The position numbers and the translations under genes were made by a program. DNA of 64,000 nt from CAWBRT01 sp050015355 (GTDB lineage Bacteria; Acidobacteriota; Terriglobia; Terriglobales; Acidobacteriaceae). The DNA is taken from NCBI GenBank assembly GCA_050015355.1, contig JBEKBO010000010.1, forward strand, positions 1 through 64,000, given 5' to 3'. Shown here piece by piece: positions 24,339 through 32,479 of this stretch. The stretch's first letter is position 1; every line of letters starts with the position of its first letter. The notes beneath the pieces were generated by a model. The model was not told the origin of the DNA, made no database searches, and saw only the letters and a program-made list of their open reading frames with translations.

Positions 24339-24379
24339 CCACCCCAACAAGCCAACAACGGGCTTGTCGGGGACCCCGG
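24339..24379 (+). repeat. Dispersed hairpin element, canonical copy
   Basis: CCACCCCA flank, perfect stem ACAAGCC/GGCTTGT, loop AACAACG, flank CGGGGACCCCGG. It appears as an insert when the surrounding repeat is compared with 6640-6735. Confidence 0.85.
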
Positions 24380-24474
24380 CCCGATGTTGCGTTCGACAAG
24401 TAAGAAGCTATTCAGGCGTAGGCGGAGAATCCATGTATTTCGACGCCGGGAAAATGCATAGATCCTTCGCTCCT

Positions 24475-24517
24475 CCACCCCAGCGACGGCAAAAGCGGCC
24501 GTCGCCGGGGACCCCGG
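24475..24517 (+). repeat. Dispersed hairpin element, canonical copy
   Basis: CCACCCCA flank, perfect stem GCGACGGC/GCCGTCGC, loop AAAAGCG, flank CGGGGACCCCGG. The related repeat at 52817 has CCACCCCAGC at this spot and then diverges. Confidence 0.85.
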
Positions 24518-24618
24518 CTCGCTCAGGATGACATCCAAAAGAGGGCAGGGAATAACGGACCATCTGTTTGACGCACTACACTGGCGACACGCAATCGTAT
24601 CTTGCGGGCGGATCCTGC

Positions 24619-24648
24619 AAAAAACAAAACCCAGCCACTCGGCTGGGT
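24619..24648 (-). terminator. Intrinsic terminator of the second cold-shock gene
   Basis: Stem ACCCAGCC/GGCTGGGT with an ACTC spacer at 24629-24648. It is followed on the minus strand by TTTTGTTTTTT (bases 24628 to 24618). It lies 28 bases past the csp stop. Confidence 0.88.
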
Positions 24649-24676
24649 CTCGCGATTAACGCCGGCTCACTCGAAG

Positions 24677-24886
24677 TCAGGCGACTTTGGTGACGTTGCC
24701 GGCCTGGGGGCCCTTCTGGCCCTCGACGATTTCAAATTCAACCTCATCACCTTCCTGCAGGCTCTTGTATCCCTCGGAGGTGATGGCGGTGTAGTGAACG
24801 AAAACATCGGGTCCACCATCGCGGCCGATAAAGCCGAACCCCTTAGCGTTGTTGAACCATTTAACGGTTCCCTTTAGACGAGACAC
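24677..24886 (-). CDS. Cold-shock protein, CspA family (second copy)
   Basis: 69 residues. OB-fold with RNP1 KGFGFIGR and RNP2 VFVHYTAI; the canonical acidobacterial type, ending GPQAGNVTKVA. AGGAATTAGCAAGTG-like sequence before the ATG gives a moderate ribosome site. A perfect terminator follows. About 290 bases upstream to the Nudix gene carry no gene and probably hold its promoter and leader. Confidence 0.95.
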   Translation of the reverse strand: MSRLKGTVKWFNNAKGFGFIGRDGGPDVFVHYTAITSEGYKSLQEGDEVEFEIVEGQKGPQAGNVTKVA

Positions 24887-25175
24887 TTGCTAATTCCTCC
24901 GTGCTACTTTCCGACCGAAGCCGCTTCAGTCTCAACAAGCATGAGACCAAACCTACACGGATAGATTCCTGTTGAACGATCCGGATTGGGTGTGACTTGT
25001 CAAGACCGCAAACCGATGTTATTGCGGGCAAGCAATGTTGTCAAGTTGGTACACAGTTTCAAACCCTTGAAATCAAGGGATCCAGCAGCGCAGGACGGTG
25101 CCGCGGAAGCGCTGAGACGGTTAACCAAGCTGCGGCAAAAGAGGTTTCAGGCTGCCGCGTGTTTTCCGCAGCCGG

Positions 25176-25790
25176 TCAGGTCGCTGAGCGAAACCTCTCG
25201 ATCCAGAGTACGCCGGCCATCGTCTTGGCATCCAGGATTTTGCCAGACATGACCATTTTGACCGCCCGCGAAAGCGGGAAGAAACGCGCCTGAATCACCT
25301 CGTCCTCTTCCGGTTGGGCCTCGCCCTGAGTTAGTCCGCGGGCGAGGAATAGCGCCATTGTTTCGTCGAGAAATCCGGGGCTGGAATAGAATGAAGCCGC
25401 CTTTTTCCAGCGCTTCGCTGTGATTCCGGTTTCTTCCAGCAACTCCCGCCTGGCTGCGGCCAGCACATCTTCGCCTTCGTCAATCCGGCCAGCGGGCAAT
25501 TCCCACAGCTCGCGCGCCGCCGCGTAGCGAAACTGCCGAATCAGCAATACCCGCCACTGCTCGCGCGTGTCATCGACGGCCATTACCACGACCGAGCCAG
25601 GATGACGCACCACGTCGCGGCGCACGGTCACCCCGCTGGGTTCGCGCACCTGCTCGGAAGTCACATAGAAAATTGGCGCGCGAAATACAACTCGCGACTT
25701 CAAAACCTTGGCGGGCGAAGCAGCTTTTCCGGAAAACCCGGCGGAGTTTACTTTTGCGGTTTTACTGCGCGGCGTAGTCTTACGAGCCAT
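25176..25790 (-). CDS. Nudix hydrolase (ADP-ribose-pyrophosphatase-like)
   Basis: 204 residues. A Lys/Ala-rich 30-residue lead is followed by a Nudix fold with the full box GRIDEGEDVLAAARRELLEE followed by TGI (about residues 100-122), giving the Mg-binding REx2EE centre. VVMAVDDTREQWRVLLIRQFR before the box fits the NudF/ADP-ribose class. It begins ten bases after the stop of ribA, so it is probably co-transcribed. No riboflavin-specific Nudix feature is apparent. Confidence 0.88.
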   Translation of the reverse strand: MARKTTPRSKTAKVNSAGFSGKAASPAKVLKSRVVFRAPIFYVTSEQVREPSGVTVRRDVVRHPGSVVVMAVDDTREQWRVLLIRQFRYAAARELWELPAGRIDEGEDVLAAARRELLEETGITAKRWKKAASFYSSPGFLDETMALFLARGLTQGEAQPEEDEVIQARFFPLSRAVKMVMSGKILDAKTMAGVLWIERFRSAT

Positions 25791-25799
25791 GGTTGGCGC

Positions 25800-26432
25800 C
25801 TAGGTGATCAGGTGACCCATCTTTTCGCGCTTGGTACGCAGATATCGCGCGGAGCGCGGATGCGAATCGACCTGCGCCGACACCCTCTCCACCTTGATTC
25901 CAGCCTGCTCGACGGCGGCGATCTTTTCGGGATTATTGGACATCAGTTTGACGTGTTTCACACCCAGCGTGGTGAGGATCGCGACAGACAGGTTGTATTC
26001 GCGGCAATCGGGCTTGAAGCCAAGTTTTTCGTTGGCTTGGACGGTGTCGAGTCCTCCGTCCTGCAATTCGTAGGCTTGCAGCTTGGCCATTAAACCGATG
26101 CCGCGGCCCTCCTGCTGTTCGTAAATGAGGATTCCACGGCCGAGTTTACCGATTTTTTCCAGCGCCATTTCAAGCTGTGCGCGGCAGTCACAGCGATTCG
26201 ATCCGAATACGTCTCCGGTAAGGCACTGCGAGTGAATGCGCACCAGCGGCGGCTGCGAGTGAATGTCGCCCATGACGAGAGCGACAGCGGTTTCCCGGCG
26301 GCGTTCGAGATCGGCGGGGGAGTCGTTGGCGTAGCGGACGGAGCTTGTAAAGTAGCCTTCAAAGCCGAAGATCCGAAATTGCCCCCAGCGAGTTGGGAAG
26401 TCGGCCTCGGCAATTTTTTTGATCGAATTCAC
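25800..26432 (-). CDS. ribA: GTP cyclohydrolase II RibA
   Basis: 210 residues from a GTG at 26432 (VNSIKKIAEADFPTRWGQFR), the usual RibA N-terminus; a TTG 17 codons further up is unlikely. Zinc ligands lie in HSQCLTGDVFGSNRCDC (three Cys), and the catalytic region in YEQQEGRGIGLMAKLQAYELQ. It opens GTP to the first riboflavin precursor. It lacks the RibB half, so it is a stand-alone RibA. TATAAT lies seven bases before the GTG, which would leave almost no leader. The Nudix gene follows. Confidence 0.93.
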   Translation of the reverse strand: MNSIKKIAEADFPTRWGQFRIFGFEGYFTSSVRYANDSPADLERRRETAVALVMGDIHSQPPLVRIHSQCLTGDVFGSNRCDCRAQLEMALEKIGKLGRGILIYEQQEGRGIGLMAKLQAYELQDGGLDTVQANEKLGFKPDCREYNLSVAILTTLGVKHVKLMSNNPEKIAAVEQAGIKVERVSAQVDSHPRSARYLRTKREKMGHLIT

Positions 26433-26520
26433 GCTACTAATTATAAACGCGTCAGAGTTGAAAGATGTGACCTGGAACACCAACGAGCGGTGGTTAGGCG
26501 TGGCAGCAGAGGATTGCCTC

Positions 26521-26562
26521 TACCCCGCTACGCGCAAATGCGGCGCGTAGTAGGTGTCCCCG
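26521..26562 (+). repeat. Dispersed hairpin element, diverged flanks
   Basis: TACCCCG flank, perfect eight-base stem CTACGCGC/GCGCGTAG, loop AAATGCG, flank TAGGTGTCCCCGG. It lies upstream of ribA (minus) and tRNA-Ala (plus). Confidence 0.75.
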
Positions 26563-26654
26563 GCTTTACCTGCGGAGCGGCTGGCTGGTAAGATACATGT
26601 CAGATACGCCTTCGAGCATAGCCAACGCGCGCTTGCGAGGGGTGTGTGCTGGAC

Positions 26655-26730
26655 GGGGCTATAGCTCAGCTGGGAGAGCGCTGCAATCGCACTGCAGAGG
26701 TCGTCGGTTCGATCCCGACTAGCTCCACCA
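26655..26730 (+). tRNA. tRNA-Ala (CGC)
   Basis: 76 bases with CCA encoded. Acceptor GGGGCTA pairs with TAGCTCC and contains the G3-U70 pair that identifies alanine tRNA. The D-arm is GCTC/GAGC, the anticodon stem CTGCA/TGCAG with loop ATCGCAC (anticodon CGC), and the T-arm GTCGG-TTCGATC-CCGAC. It reads GCG codons, which are common in this GC-rich genome. Confidence 0.96.
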
Positions 26731-27092
26731 AATTCTTTCAGCGGCTTGCAGTTTCTGAGTCAAAGTTCACAACACCCAGTTTGCCAAGGCCACCTAGACT
26801 TGATTGCGGTGTTGGCCGAAACGGGGTAAGGGCGTAGTATCTAAATAGACATCTTCATACGCATCTCTGCTTGCCCTAAAACCGGGGTGGCTCCTGTGCG
26901 CATCCAGGTGCCGGTTCTTGGAACGGCGCGCAAAGCCTATCATCAGCATCCGGCCGCGAGCTGCCGCTCATTGGTGTTCTGGAGGGCCAGCCCTCCGGGA
27001 CGGGGTACGGGTCGGCGGAAATCACCACGTGCGGCACGCCCAGGAAATGTTTTCTTGACGATCTCCGTCAACTCCACGTGATAGGAGTATCG
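26731..27092. other. Intergenic stretch after tRNA-Ala
   Basis: About 360 bases with no second tRNA and no coding frame that I can support. A frame across the tRNA and this region translates the tRNA itself and was rejected. The last 20 bases hold the ribosome site of the next gene. Confidence 0.5.
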
Positions 27093-27335
27093 ATGCCGGA
27101 TGCGGTTGGCAACTACGTGTTCTCAATCCAGGCAGAGCCTTTCCATAGAGAGGTGCGCTACCACTGGATGATTTGCTCGGCGCAGAACCCTGACCAACTG
27201 GTGTCCTGGGGGCATTCCTCGACGCGGGAACTCGCCGAGGCCGCGGCACGGAACGAGATCCAAGACTTGTCTTCCGGGCTGACGCAAGGCGGGCGCGTGA
27301 CCGGCGCGAAAAGCCAGATCATTCGTCGTCGCTAA
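27093..27335 (+). CDS. Small conserved hypothetical protein
   Basis: 80 residues from MPDAVGNYVF, with TAGGAG six bases before the ATG at 27093. A compact basic domain has HREVRYHWMICSAQNPDQLV followed by SWGHSSTRELAEAAARNEIQ and a Gly/Arg tail. The pattern looks like a small alpha/beta protein and I think similar proteins occur in other soil bacteria. No function is known to me. It converges with rpsU across a shared hairpin. Confidence 0.7.
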   Translation: MPDAVGNYVFSIQAEPFHREVRYHWMICSAQNPDQLVSWGHSSTRELAEAAARNEIQDLSSGLTQGGRVTGAKSQIIRRR

Positions 27336-27370
27336 CTTCTCACAAACGGATTGAACTGCTAGATGCGATT

Positions 27371-27398
27371 CGGGCCGCTACCGTGTGGCAGCGGCCCG
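27371..27398. terminator. Hairpin between convergent genes
   Basis: Perfect nine-base stem CGGGCCGCT/AGCGGCCCG with a ten-base loop. It is followed on the plus strand by AGACTTTATCTT, so it can end the 27093 gene. It also lies 14 bases past the rpsU stop on the other strand, but there without a T-run. Confidence 0.7.
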
Positions 27399-27411
27399 AG
27401 ACTTTATCTTC

Positions 27412-27609
27412 TTACGCGTGCTCTTTGCGGAGTTTTTTGCGGGCGCGTTTGCGCGCTAACGCCTGCTTCAGACGGGCCTTCTCGCCTGGCTTCAGATAGT
27501 AGGAGTGACGCTTCACTTCCTTGATGATTTCGTCCTGCTGCACCTTGCGCTTGAAGCGGCGCAGGGCGTTGTCCACCGACTCTCCCTCTTGCAGTCGAAT
27601 CTCCGCCAA
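27412..27609 (-). CDS. rpsU: 30S ribosomal protein S21
   Basis: 65 residues, full length. MAEIRLQEGESVDNALRRFK and the Arg/Lys-rich tail (ALARKRARKKLRKEH) are typical of S21. The start is a TTG at 27609 with GGGGGTGAG shortly upstream. S21 binds near the anti-Shine-Dalgarno end of 16S rRNA during initiation. It lies 44 bases after the stop of the DEAD-box helicase gene on the same strand, which may place two ribosome-related genes on one transcript. Confidence 0.95.
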   Translation of the reverse strand: MAEIRLQEGESVDNALRRFKRKVQQDEIIKEVKRHSYYLKPGEKARLKQALARKRARKKLRKEHA

Positions 27610-27653
27610 ACTCTCACCCCCAACCGTTCTACTTGAACCTGGAGACGTAGTGC

Positions 27654-28850
27654 TTACACGAATACTTCTCCCGGCATGCGAAAGAGCGTGCGGGACGGAA
27701 GCGTGTTCCGGGTTGGCCGGGACTCCACGATTGCCGCGTCTAGGCTGATCTGCTTGCGCGCTATTTTGAGTTTTAAAATGCGCTCGATATGGCGCAGTTC
27801 AACCACCTCGACACCCGAAACCAAGGTTGAAGCGCGGCCGCAGGCGCCGGCGCGTCCGGTGCGGCCGACACGGTGAATAAAATCTTCCGGCATGGCCGGC
27901 AGGTCGTAGTTGATCACATGGGCAACGTCGTTCACGTCGAGGCCGCGCGAAGCTACGTCGGTGGCAACCAGCACTTTGAAACGGCCTTCGTCGAAGCCGC
28001 TGAGCGCGCCGATGCGCTGTGCCTGAGAGCGGTCGCCGTGGATCATGGCCGCCGCGAATCCGTCGCGCACAAGATTCTTGGCCAGACGTTCGGCGCCCCG
28101 CTTGGTGCGGGCAAATATCAGTGTTTGTCCTTTTTCGGCGTAGAGAAGCTCGCGCAGAACGCCGGGTTTCTCTGCCGCGGCCACCTCAAACGCCTGCAGC
28201 TCTACGCTTTCCACAGGTTTCAGAATCGAACCCAAGGCGATGCGCACGGGATTCTTTAAGTAGTCATTGACGAGTCCCGCGACGGATGCTTCCAGCGTAG
28301 CCGAGAAGCACATTGTCTGGCGCTGCTGCGGCAGTTGTCCCACAATGCGGCGGATTGACGGCAGGAAGCCCATATCGAGCATTCGGTCGGCTTCGTCCAG
28401 CACCAGAATGTTGACATGCTGCAAATCGGCCAGTTTGCGGCCGAGGAAATCTTCCAGTCTGCCAGGAGTGGCAACGACCAGTTGGGCGCCGGAGCGTAGC
28501 GCCTGAAGCTGTTTCTTCTCTGGTACCCCGCCCATTACCAGGGCAGCGGGCGCCAGCTTGTGGCTGCGGACATTGTCGTAATGCTCGCAAACCTGCATGG
28601 CAAGTTCGCGCGTCGGCACCAGAACCAGCGCCTCGATGCGGCGCGAGTTGCTGGTTGCCAGCCGCTCGATGATAGGCACGAGGAAGGCAAGGGTCTTGCC
28701 GGTTCCGGTCTGGGCGGTGGCCAGAATGTCCTTACCTGCGAGCGCGTGCGGAATGGTGGCGGCCTGGACGGGCGTGGGTGTTGAAAATTGTGCTGCAGCA
28801 AGCTTCTGCTGAAGAGCAGAAGACAGAGGCAATTCAGAAAACTTCATCAT
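27654..28850 (-). CDS. DEAD-box ATP-dependent RNA helicase (RhlE-like)
   Basis: 398 residues from MMKFSELPLSSALQQ; two adjacent ATGs at 28850 and 28847. Motifs in order: Q-motif PTPVQAATIPHAL, Walker A AQTGTGKT near residue 50, PTREL, LDEADRM, SAT, then the second RecA-like domain with DVASRGLDV and HRVGRTGRAG. The tail is short, without the long basic extension of CsdA, so it is a compact RhlE-type helicase. It probably helps ribosome assembly or mRNA turnover, in keeping with rpsU downstream and csp and RRM genes nearby. Confidence 0.93.
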   Translation of the reverse strand: MMKFSELPLSSALQQKLAAAQFSTPTPVQAATIPHALAGKDILATAQTGTGKTLAFLVPIIERLATSNSRRIEALVLVPTRELAMQVCEHYDNVRSHKLAPAALVMGGVPEKKQLQALRSGAQLVVATPGRLEDFLGRKLADLQHVNILVLDEADRMLDMGFLPSIRRIVGQLPQQRQTMCFSATLEASVAGLVNDYLKNPVRIALGSILKPVESVELQAFEVAAAEKPGVLRELLYAEKGQTLIFARTKRGAERLAKNLVRDGFAAAMIHGDRSQAQRIGALSGFDEGRFKVLVATDVASRGLDVNDVAHVINYDLPAMPEDFIHRVGRTGRAGACGRASTLVSGVEVVELRHIERILKLKIARKQISLDAAIVESRPTRNTLPSRTLFRMPGEVFV

Positions 28851-29097
28851 GCGAATCGTTGAGTTCTTTCTCGAGGGGCGCCTCGCGACCCGCACTCATA
28901 GGGAGGCGATTCGCGAATAAGACTAGGGATGCCGCTCAGTTTCAGTTGTGGCCGCTGAGTTGTACGGGGTAGCAGAAGGGCGGGAACTCGAGTCGCTAGA
29001 TCGAACCTTCGCACCACTGAAGAACCGTGGTCAGTAGCTTTCCTATTCAGTATACCACCACCTGGCATAAACGGCTCGGGTGGGGCAGGATGTGCGA
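28851..29097. other. Intergenic stretch upstream of the helicase
   Basis: About 250 bases holding the helicase leader. It contains short repeats such as GGCGATTCGCGAATAAG, but I find no clear structured RNA or gene. Confidence 0.4.
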
Positions 29098-29298
29098 TCA
29101 GAAGTCGTTGAAGTCCAACGCCAAAGGCTGGCCATCTTCGTCATACGAGATAACCGGATTACCACTGCGTTCAACCGGCGTTTCTTCCTTAACTTCCAAT
29201 TTACGTTGTTGTTTCTTTTGTAGCTTTTCTACCCGTTTTTCCTGACGGGCACGTTCTTTCGAGCGTTTGGTGAACGACGGTCGAGAGTTTCCGGCCAT
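29098..29298 (-). CDS. Small highly charged hypothetical protein
   Basis: 66 residues with AGGAG six bases before the ATG at 29298. A basic helical first half (FTKRSKERARQEKRVEKLQK) and an acidic end (VISYDEDGQPLALDFNDF). The charge pattern suggests a nucleic-acid- or ribosome-associated peptide, but that is inference. It sits between the helicase and the third csp gene, all on the minus strand. Confidence 0.65.
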   Translation of the reverse strand: MAGNSRPSFTKRSKERARQEKRVEKLQKKQQRKLEVKEETPVERSGNPVISYDEDGQPLALDFNDF

Positions 29299-29374
29299 TG
29301 ATGCTCCTGTCGCAAGAGGTTGTTGCTCTAAAGAGAGCCCGGAGCCGCTGCCCCAGGTTCCCCCAGATTCGAGT

Positions 29375-29575
29375 TTACAGGACTTCGACGTTTTCCGCCT
29401 GTAGCCCCTTCGGCCCCTTCGTCACCTCGAACTGTACCGATTGCCCTTCTTGAAGACTGCGGAAGCCGTTCGACTTGATGGCCGAGAAATGCACGAAAAC
29501 GTCTTCGCCATTCTGGCGCGCTATGAAACCAAACCCCTTGGCATCGTTAAACCACTTCACTGTTCCTTGTTCCAC
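29375..29575 (-). CDS. Cold-shock protein, CspA family (third copy)
   Basis: 66 residues from a GTG at 29575 (VEQGTVKWFNDAKGFGF); the frame continues upstream, but the family starts here. RNP1 KGFGFIAR and RNP2 VFVHFSAI are intact. It ends GLQAENVEVL, like the 12522 copy rather than the 24677 copy. A purine-rich AAGGGAATAAGG lies upstream. It is the third csp gene in 17 kb. Confidence 0.93.
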   Translation of the reverse strand: MEQGTVKWFNDAKGFGFIARQNGEDVFVHFSAIKSNGFRSLQEGQSVQFEVTKGPKGLQAENVEVL

Positions 29576-30139
29576 TGTGTTGTACCTTATTCCCTTTTCC
29601 TGGAGATTCGGCTGGAAGATTTTGCTGGCACTAAGAGGTGGAGTCACAGACCGAATCGGCTGGCCAACTCAAAATCGCGCCTCAAACTTCGCGACCTCCA
29701 CTAGATAGGATGCTACACGAAGGCGTGAGATTCACCAACCGGCGCAATTTGTGGGACAGAAAGCCATTCTTTGCCCGCTTTTGGCAGTTGACAATCGAAT
29801 GCTCAACGCCTACGGTAGAATCTGAGCGAGTAGTTCTGCCCTCTTTCAGGTTCTCTGAAGCTAAGTCAGGGTATCTGAAGCCCACTCTCCCTTAGCGTAC
29901 TAGCCCAGCACTCAATGAGCCAAAGCAGAAGCGTTTCGCCGAGCGCGCGACTCCTGTCGAAGTGGCGGAGGATGCGGCAAGTCCGGGCATTCAGTGCGGC
30001 CCCAAAATACTTACCGCAGCCCTTCAAGGCGGTAGTTAGCGACTGATTACCGGCGGGTGCTCGGCTTGGTGAGTTGGCCATGGCATCACGGCTTGGCCTC
30101 ATTGCGGCATCTAACGAATTGCAAAGGAACTGGACCAAC
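29576..30139. other. Divergent intergenic region between csp and the RRM gene
   Basis: About 560 bases with lower GC than its surroundings and no supportable frame. It must hold promoters for both divergent RNA-binding genes and could hold long leaders. I recognise no known RNA element by eye. Confidence 0.5.
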
Positions 30140-30466
30140 ATGAAGATTTTTGTCGGGAACTTTAGTTTCAGCATGACCGAAGCAGAGCTTCGTTCACTTT
30201 TTCAGCCCTTCGGCACCGTCGACAGCGTTTCACTGGTAACCGACCGCGACACCGGCCGCTCGCGCGGATTCGGATTCGTCGAGATGGCAAACAAGGACGA
30301 AGCCACCAAGGCCATTGCGGCTTTGAACGGCCAGGACTCAGGCGGACGGCCGCTCACGGTCAATGAAGCGCGACCCAAAGTGGAGCGCGGCGGCGGCGGT
30401 TCACGCGGTGGCGGGCGAGATGACTATCGCGGCCATGCGCGTCAACCTCGCGAACCTCGGTGGTAG
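30140..30466 (+). CDS. RRM-type RNA-binding protein
   Basis: 108 residues from MKIFVGNFSF. One RRM domain spans residues 1-78 with RNP2 IFVGNF and RNP1 SRGFGFVEM, followed by a Gly/Arg-rich tail (ERGGGGSRGGGRDDYRGH). This is the bacterial and cyanobacterial Rbp layout, often cold-induced. The frame continues 22 codons upstream, but the family start is clear and AAAGGAA precedes it. It faces away from the csp gene at 29375. Confidence 0.92.
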   Translation: MKIFVGNFSFSMTEAELRSLFQPFGTVDSVSLVTDRDTGRSRGFGFVEMANKDEATKAIAALNGQDSGGRPLTVNEARPKVERGGGGSRGGGRDDYRGHARQPREPRW

Positions 30467-30555
30467 GGCTCGGGGACGCGGAGAAGCAGCGGACCCAGGG
30501 AATGGCTAAGCGTGTGCGGCAAAACAACGGGGGAGGCGTCCCCAATCTCGTTGAA

Positions 30556-30741
30556 ATGTCGACTGTAACCTGTGATCAGTGTGGCGCTCGGTTCGCCATC
30601 GGCCATCGTCTGTTCTTCCAGGATGCTGAGCTTGCAACCAGGCAAGCCGTTTGGCTGGGAGAGCAGCTCGTCTGGGATCACATTCAGGAAAATAAGCACC
30701 GGGGTTCGATACGCTTGCCCGCGTCCAACGAGATGAAATAA
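30556..30741 (+). CDS. Small CxxC protein, conserved hypothetical
   Basis: 61 residues from MSTVTCDQCGARFAIGHRLF; 89 bases after the RRM gene. It has one CxxC near the N-terminus and a helical segment DAELATRQAVWLGEQLVWDH with downstream His residues, so it could bind a metal as CxxC plus His. I think close relatives occur in Acidobacteria. The longer frame from 30460 lacks support. Function unknown. Confidence 0.65.
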   Translation: MSTVTCDQCGARFAIGHRLFFQDAELATRQAVWLGEQLVWDHIQENKHRGSIRLPASNEMK

Positions 30742-31177
30742 AGGCACGGCAGCCGCGCGCTGGAGCACTTCGGGGCAAGTCATAGTCCGCTGGTGTTGTC
30801 CGCGAGCGCCGGTTGTGTGCAGTCTTCCCGGAAGGCGATATCTGCGCGATTGGATCGTTCAGGGCGGTGTTTCCGGCAGGTGCGGAAGGTGTCCTAACTC
30901 GTTGATTCTGTTGCGGTTTCTGGCACAGCCCTGGATCAGGTGCTGGCCGCCCGTTCTCCTCAAACTTTCCCTTTAAGTTAAGGCCGCGCAACCCGGTGCT
31001 CACCGCCGAGCTGCCGCTGATGTCCGTTGCGAAAGGCTTTCTTTTCAGCCACAATTCCGAAGACGAAATTCATGCGGCCAAGTAGCTGCAGGAAGGCGTT
31101 GCGCCCAGTGCCGGCGGGGCACAGGCGTGCCTGCTTAGGCACCGGTTCGGCCAGAGGCCGGGGAGAACGCAACTTCT
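30742..31177. other. Intergenic stretch before the MFS gene
   Basis: About 435 bases. Only the ribosome site of the next gene (GGGGAGAAC near 31160) stands out. Frames on either strand have no domain content. Confidence 0.45.
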
Positions 31178-32431
31178 ATGGACCACACAAGAAAAGGGTA
31201 TCGGTGGTGGGTAATTTTCCTGCTTTTTTGCGGCACGTTCGTGAATGCAGTGGATCGTGGCAGCCTCGGCGTTGCGGCGCCCTCGATCATGAAGGAGTTG
31301 CACCTTAATCCCGCGATGATGGGAGTTGTGCTCTCGGCTTTCTTTTGGACTTACTTTGCCATGAATATTCCTTCCGGAGCCCTGGCCGACAGATTCGGAG
31401 CCAAGGCGACTCTCGGTTGGGCGGCCTTCGTGTGGTCGTTTCTATCGGCGCTGACCGGCATGGCGCACAGCTTCGTGCAATTGGTGCTATTCCGAATCGG
31501 GGTGGGAGCCGGCGAGGCGGCGTTGCAGCCGTGCAACGTCAAGGTTGTCAAGACCGTGTTCCCCACGGAGGAACGTGGCACTGCGATCGGCATCTTCAAC
31601 GCAGGCATACGGCTGGGGCTGGCCGCCGTGCCGGTGATGATGGCTTACCTGATTCACGCCTACAACTGGCGGGTGGCGTTTTATGTTACCGGCGCCGGAA
31701 GTCTCGTGTGGGTCGTGCTGTGGGTTTATTTCTACAAACAGCCGGAGGCCGAATCGAATCGAGAGGGCGCCAGCAAGGAAAGAGTGCCTTGGCTGGAGTT
31801 GCTGAAGCACCGGTCGATCATCGGGCTGATGTTGTGCAAATTCTTTCAGGAATACCTGTACAACATGTTTATCACCTGGCTGCCTGCCTATCTGGTGATG
31901 GAACGCGGCTTCACCATCCTGAAAATGGGCTGGTACGCGTCGCTGCCGTGGGTCGTGACTTTCTGTGCCTTGCCGCTGATTGGGCTGCTCTCGGACACCT
32001 TGATCAAACGCGGTATGAGCGTGACCAAGTCGCGCAAGGGGATGATCATTATCGGCCAGTTTATTGCGGCGATCATTGTATTCGCCCCGTATGTGAGCAG
32101 CGCAAAGGTCGCCATAACCCTGCTGGTTGTGGCCTTGGTTTGCGAATCCGGTGCGAGCACTGTCTTGTGGGCCGCCTGCGCGGAGATCGCTCCCAAGAAC
32201 ACATCGGCCTCCGTCTCCGGCATTATGAATACCGCGGGTGCCTTGGCCGGCATCGCTTCTCCCATCGTTACCGGAGTTCTGCTGAAGCTGACCGGGAACT
32301 TCCAGCGGGCCTTTCTTGTCGCCAGCCTGATGATCGTGTTTGCGGCGTTGTCGATGTGGTTTGTGGTCGGCAGCGTTGAACAAATCGAGCTCAAGAAAGA
32401 CAAGCGAAAGCTGGCCGCGCAGCCGGCATAA
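31178..32431 (+). CDS. MFS transporter, anion:cation symporter-like (ACS) family
   Basis: 417 residues with 12 predicted membrane helices. The N-terminus (FVNAVDRGSLGVAAPSIMKE) and the loop after helix 2 (GALADRFGAKATLGWAAFVW) match the ACS branch, whose members carry sugar acids such as hexuronate, galactonate and glucarate. Helix 4 has FRIGVGAGEAALQPCN. The convergent neighbour is a 2-hydroxyacid dehydrogenase, which fits uptake and reduction of a sugar-derived acid, but the substrate cannot be read from sequence. Confidence 0.88.
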   Translation: MDHTRKGYRWWVIFLLFCGTFVNAVDRGSLGVAAPSIMKELHLNPAMMGVVLSAFFWTYFAMNIPSGALADRFGAKATLGWAAFVWSFLSALTGMAHSFVQLVLFRIGVGAGEAALQPCNVKVVKTVFPTEERGTAIGIFNAGIRLGLAAVPVMMAYLIHAYNWRVAFYVTGAGSLVWVVLWVYFYKQPEAESNREGASKERVPWLELLKHRSIIGLMLCKFFQEYLYNMFITWLPAYLVMERGFTILKMGWYASLPWVVTFCALPLIGLLSDTLIKRGMSVTKSRKGMIIIGQFIAAIIVFAPYVSSAKVAITLLVVALVCESGASTVLWAACAEIAPKNTSASVSGIMNTAGALAGIASPIVTGVLLKLTGNFQRAFLVASLMIVFAALSMWFVVGSVEQIELKKDKRKLAAQPA

Positions 32432-32479
32432 AGAAGCGCACTTGTGTCTTGGCGTTGCGGGGAACCCGATGCTCACAAA

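Larger units (their letters stand above)
24280..24532. repeat. Long palindromic repeat unit carrying two hairpin elements
   Basis: The ends GTCATTCTGAG (24280-24290) and CTCAGGATGAC (24522-24532) are near-perfect inverted repeats. The centre has CCATGTATTT against AATGCATAGATCC. Hairpins sit at 24339-24379 in the left half and 24475-24517 in the right half. The left half aligns with 6640-6735, where the hairpin is absent. The region 24211-24676 holds no gene. Confidence 0.7.

Noticed and set aside
25800..26654. FMN riboswitch upstream of ribA
   Set aside because: I find none of the conserved RFN blocks, and the putative promoter leaves no room for a leader.
26646..26837. Open frame beginning MLDGAIAQLGERCNRTAEVVG
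   Set aside because: It is the translation of tRNA-Ala, a well-known false gene; the tRNA folds perfectly here.
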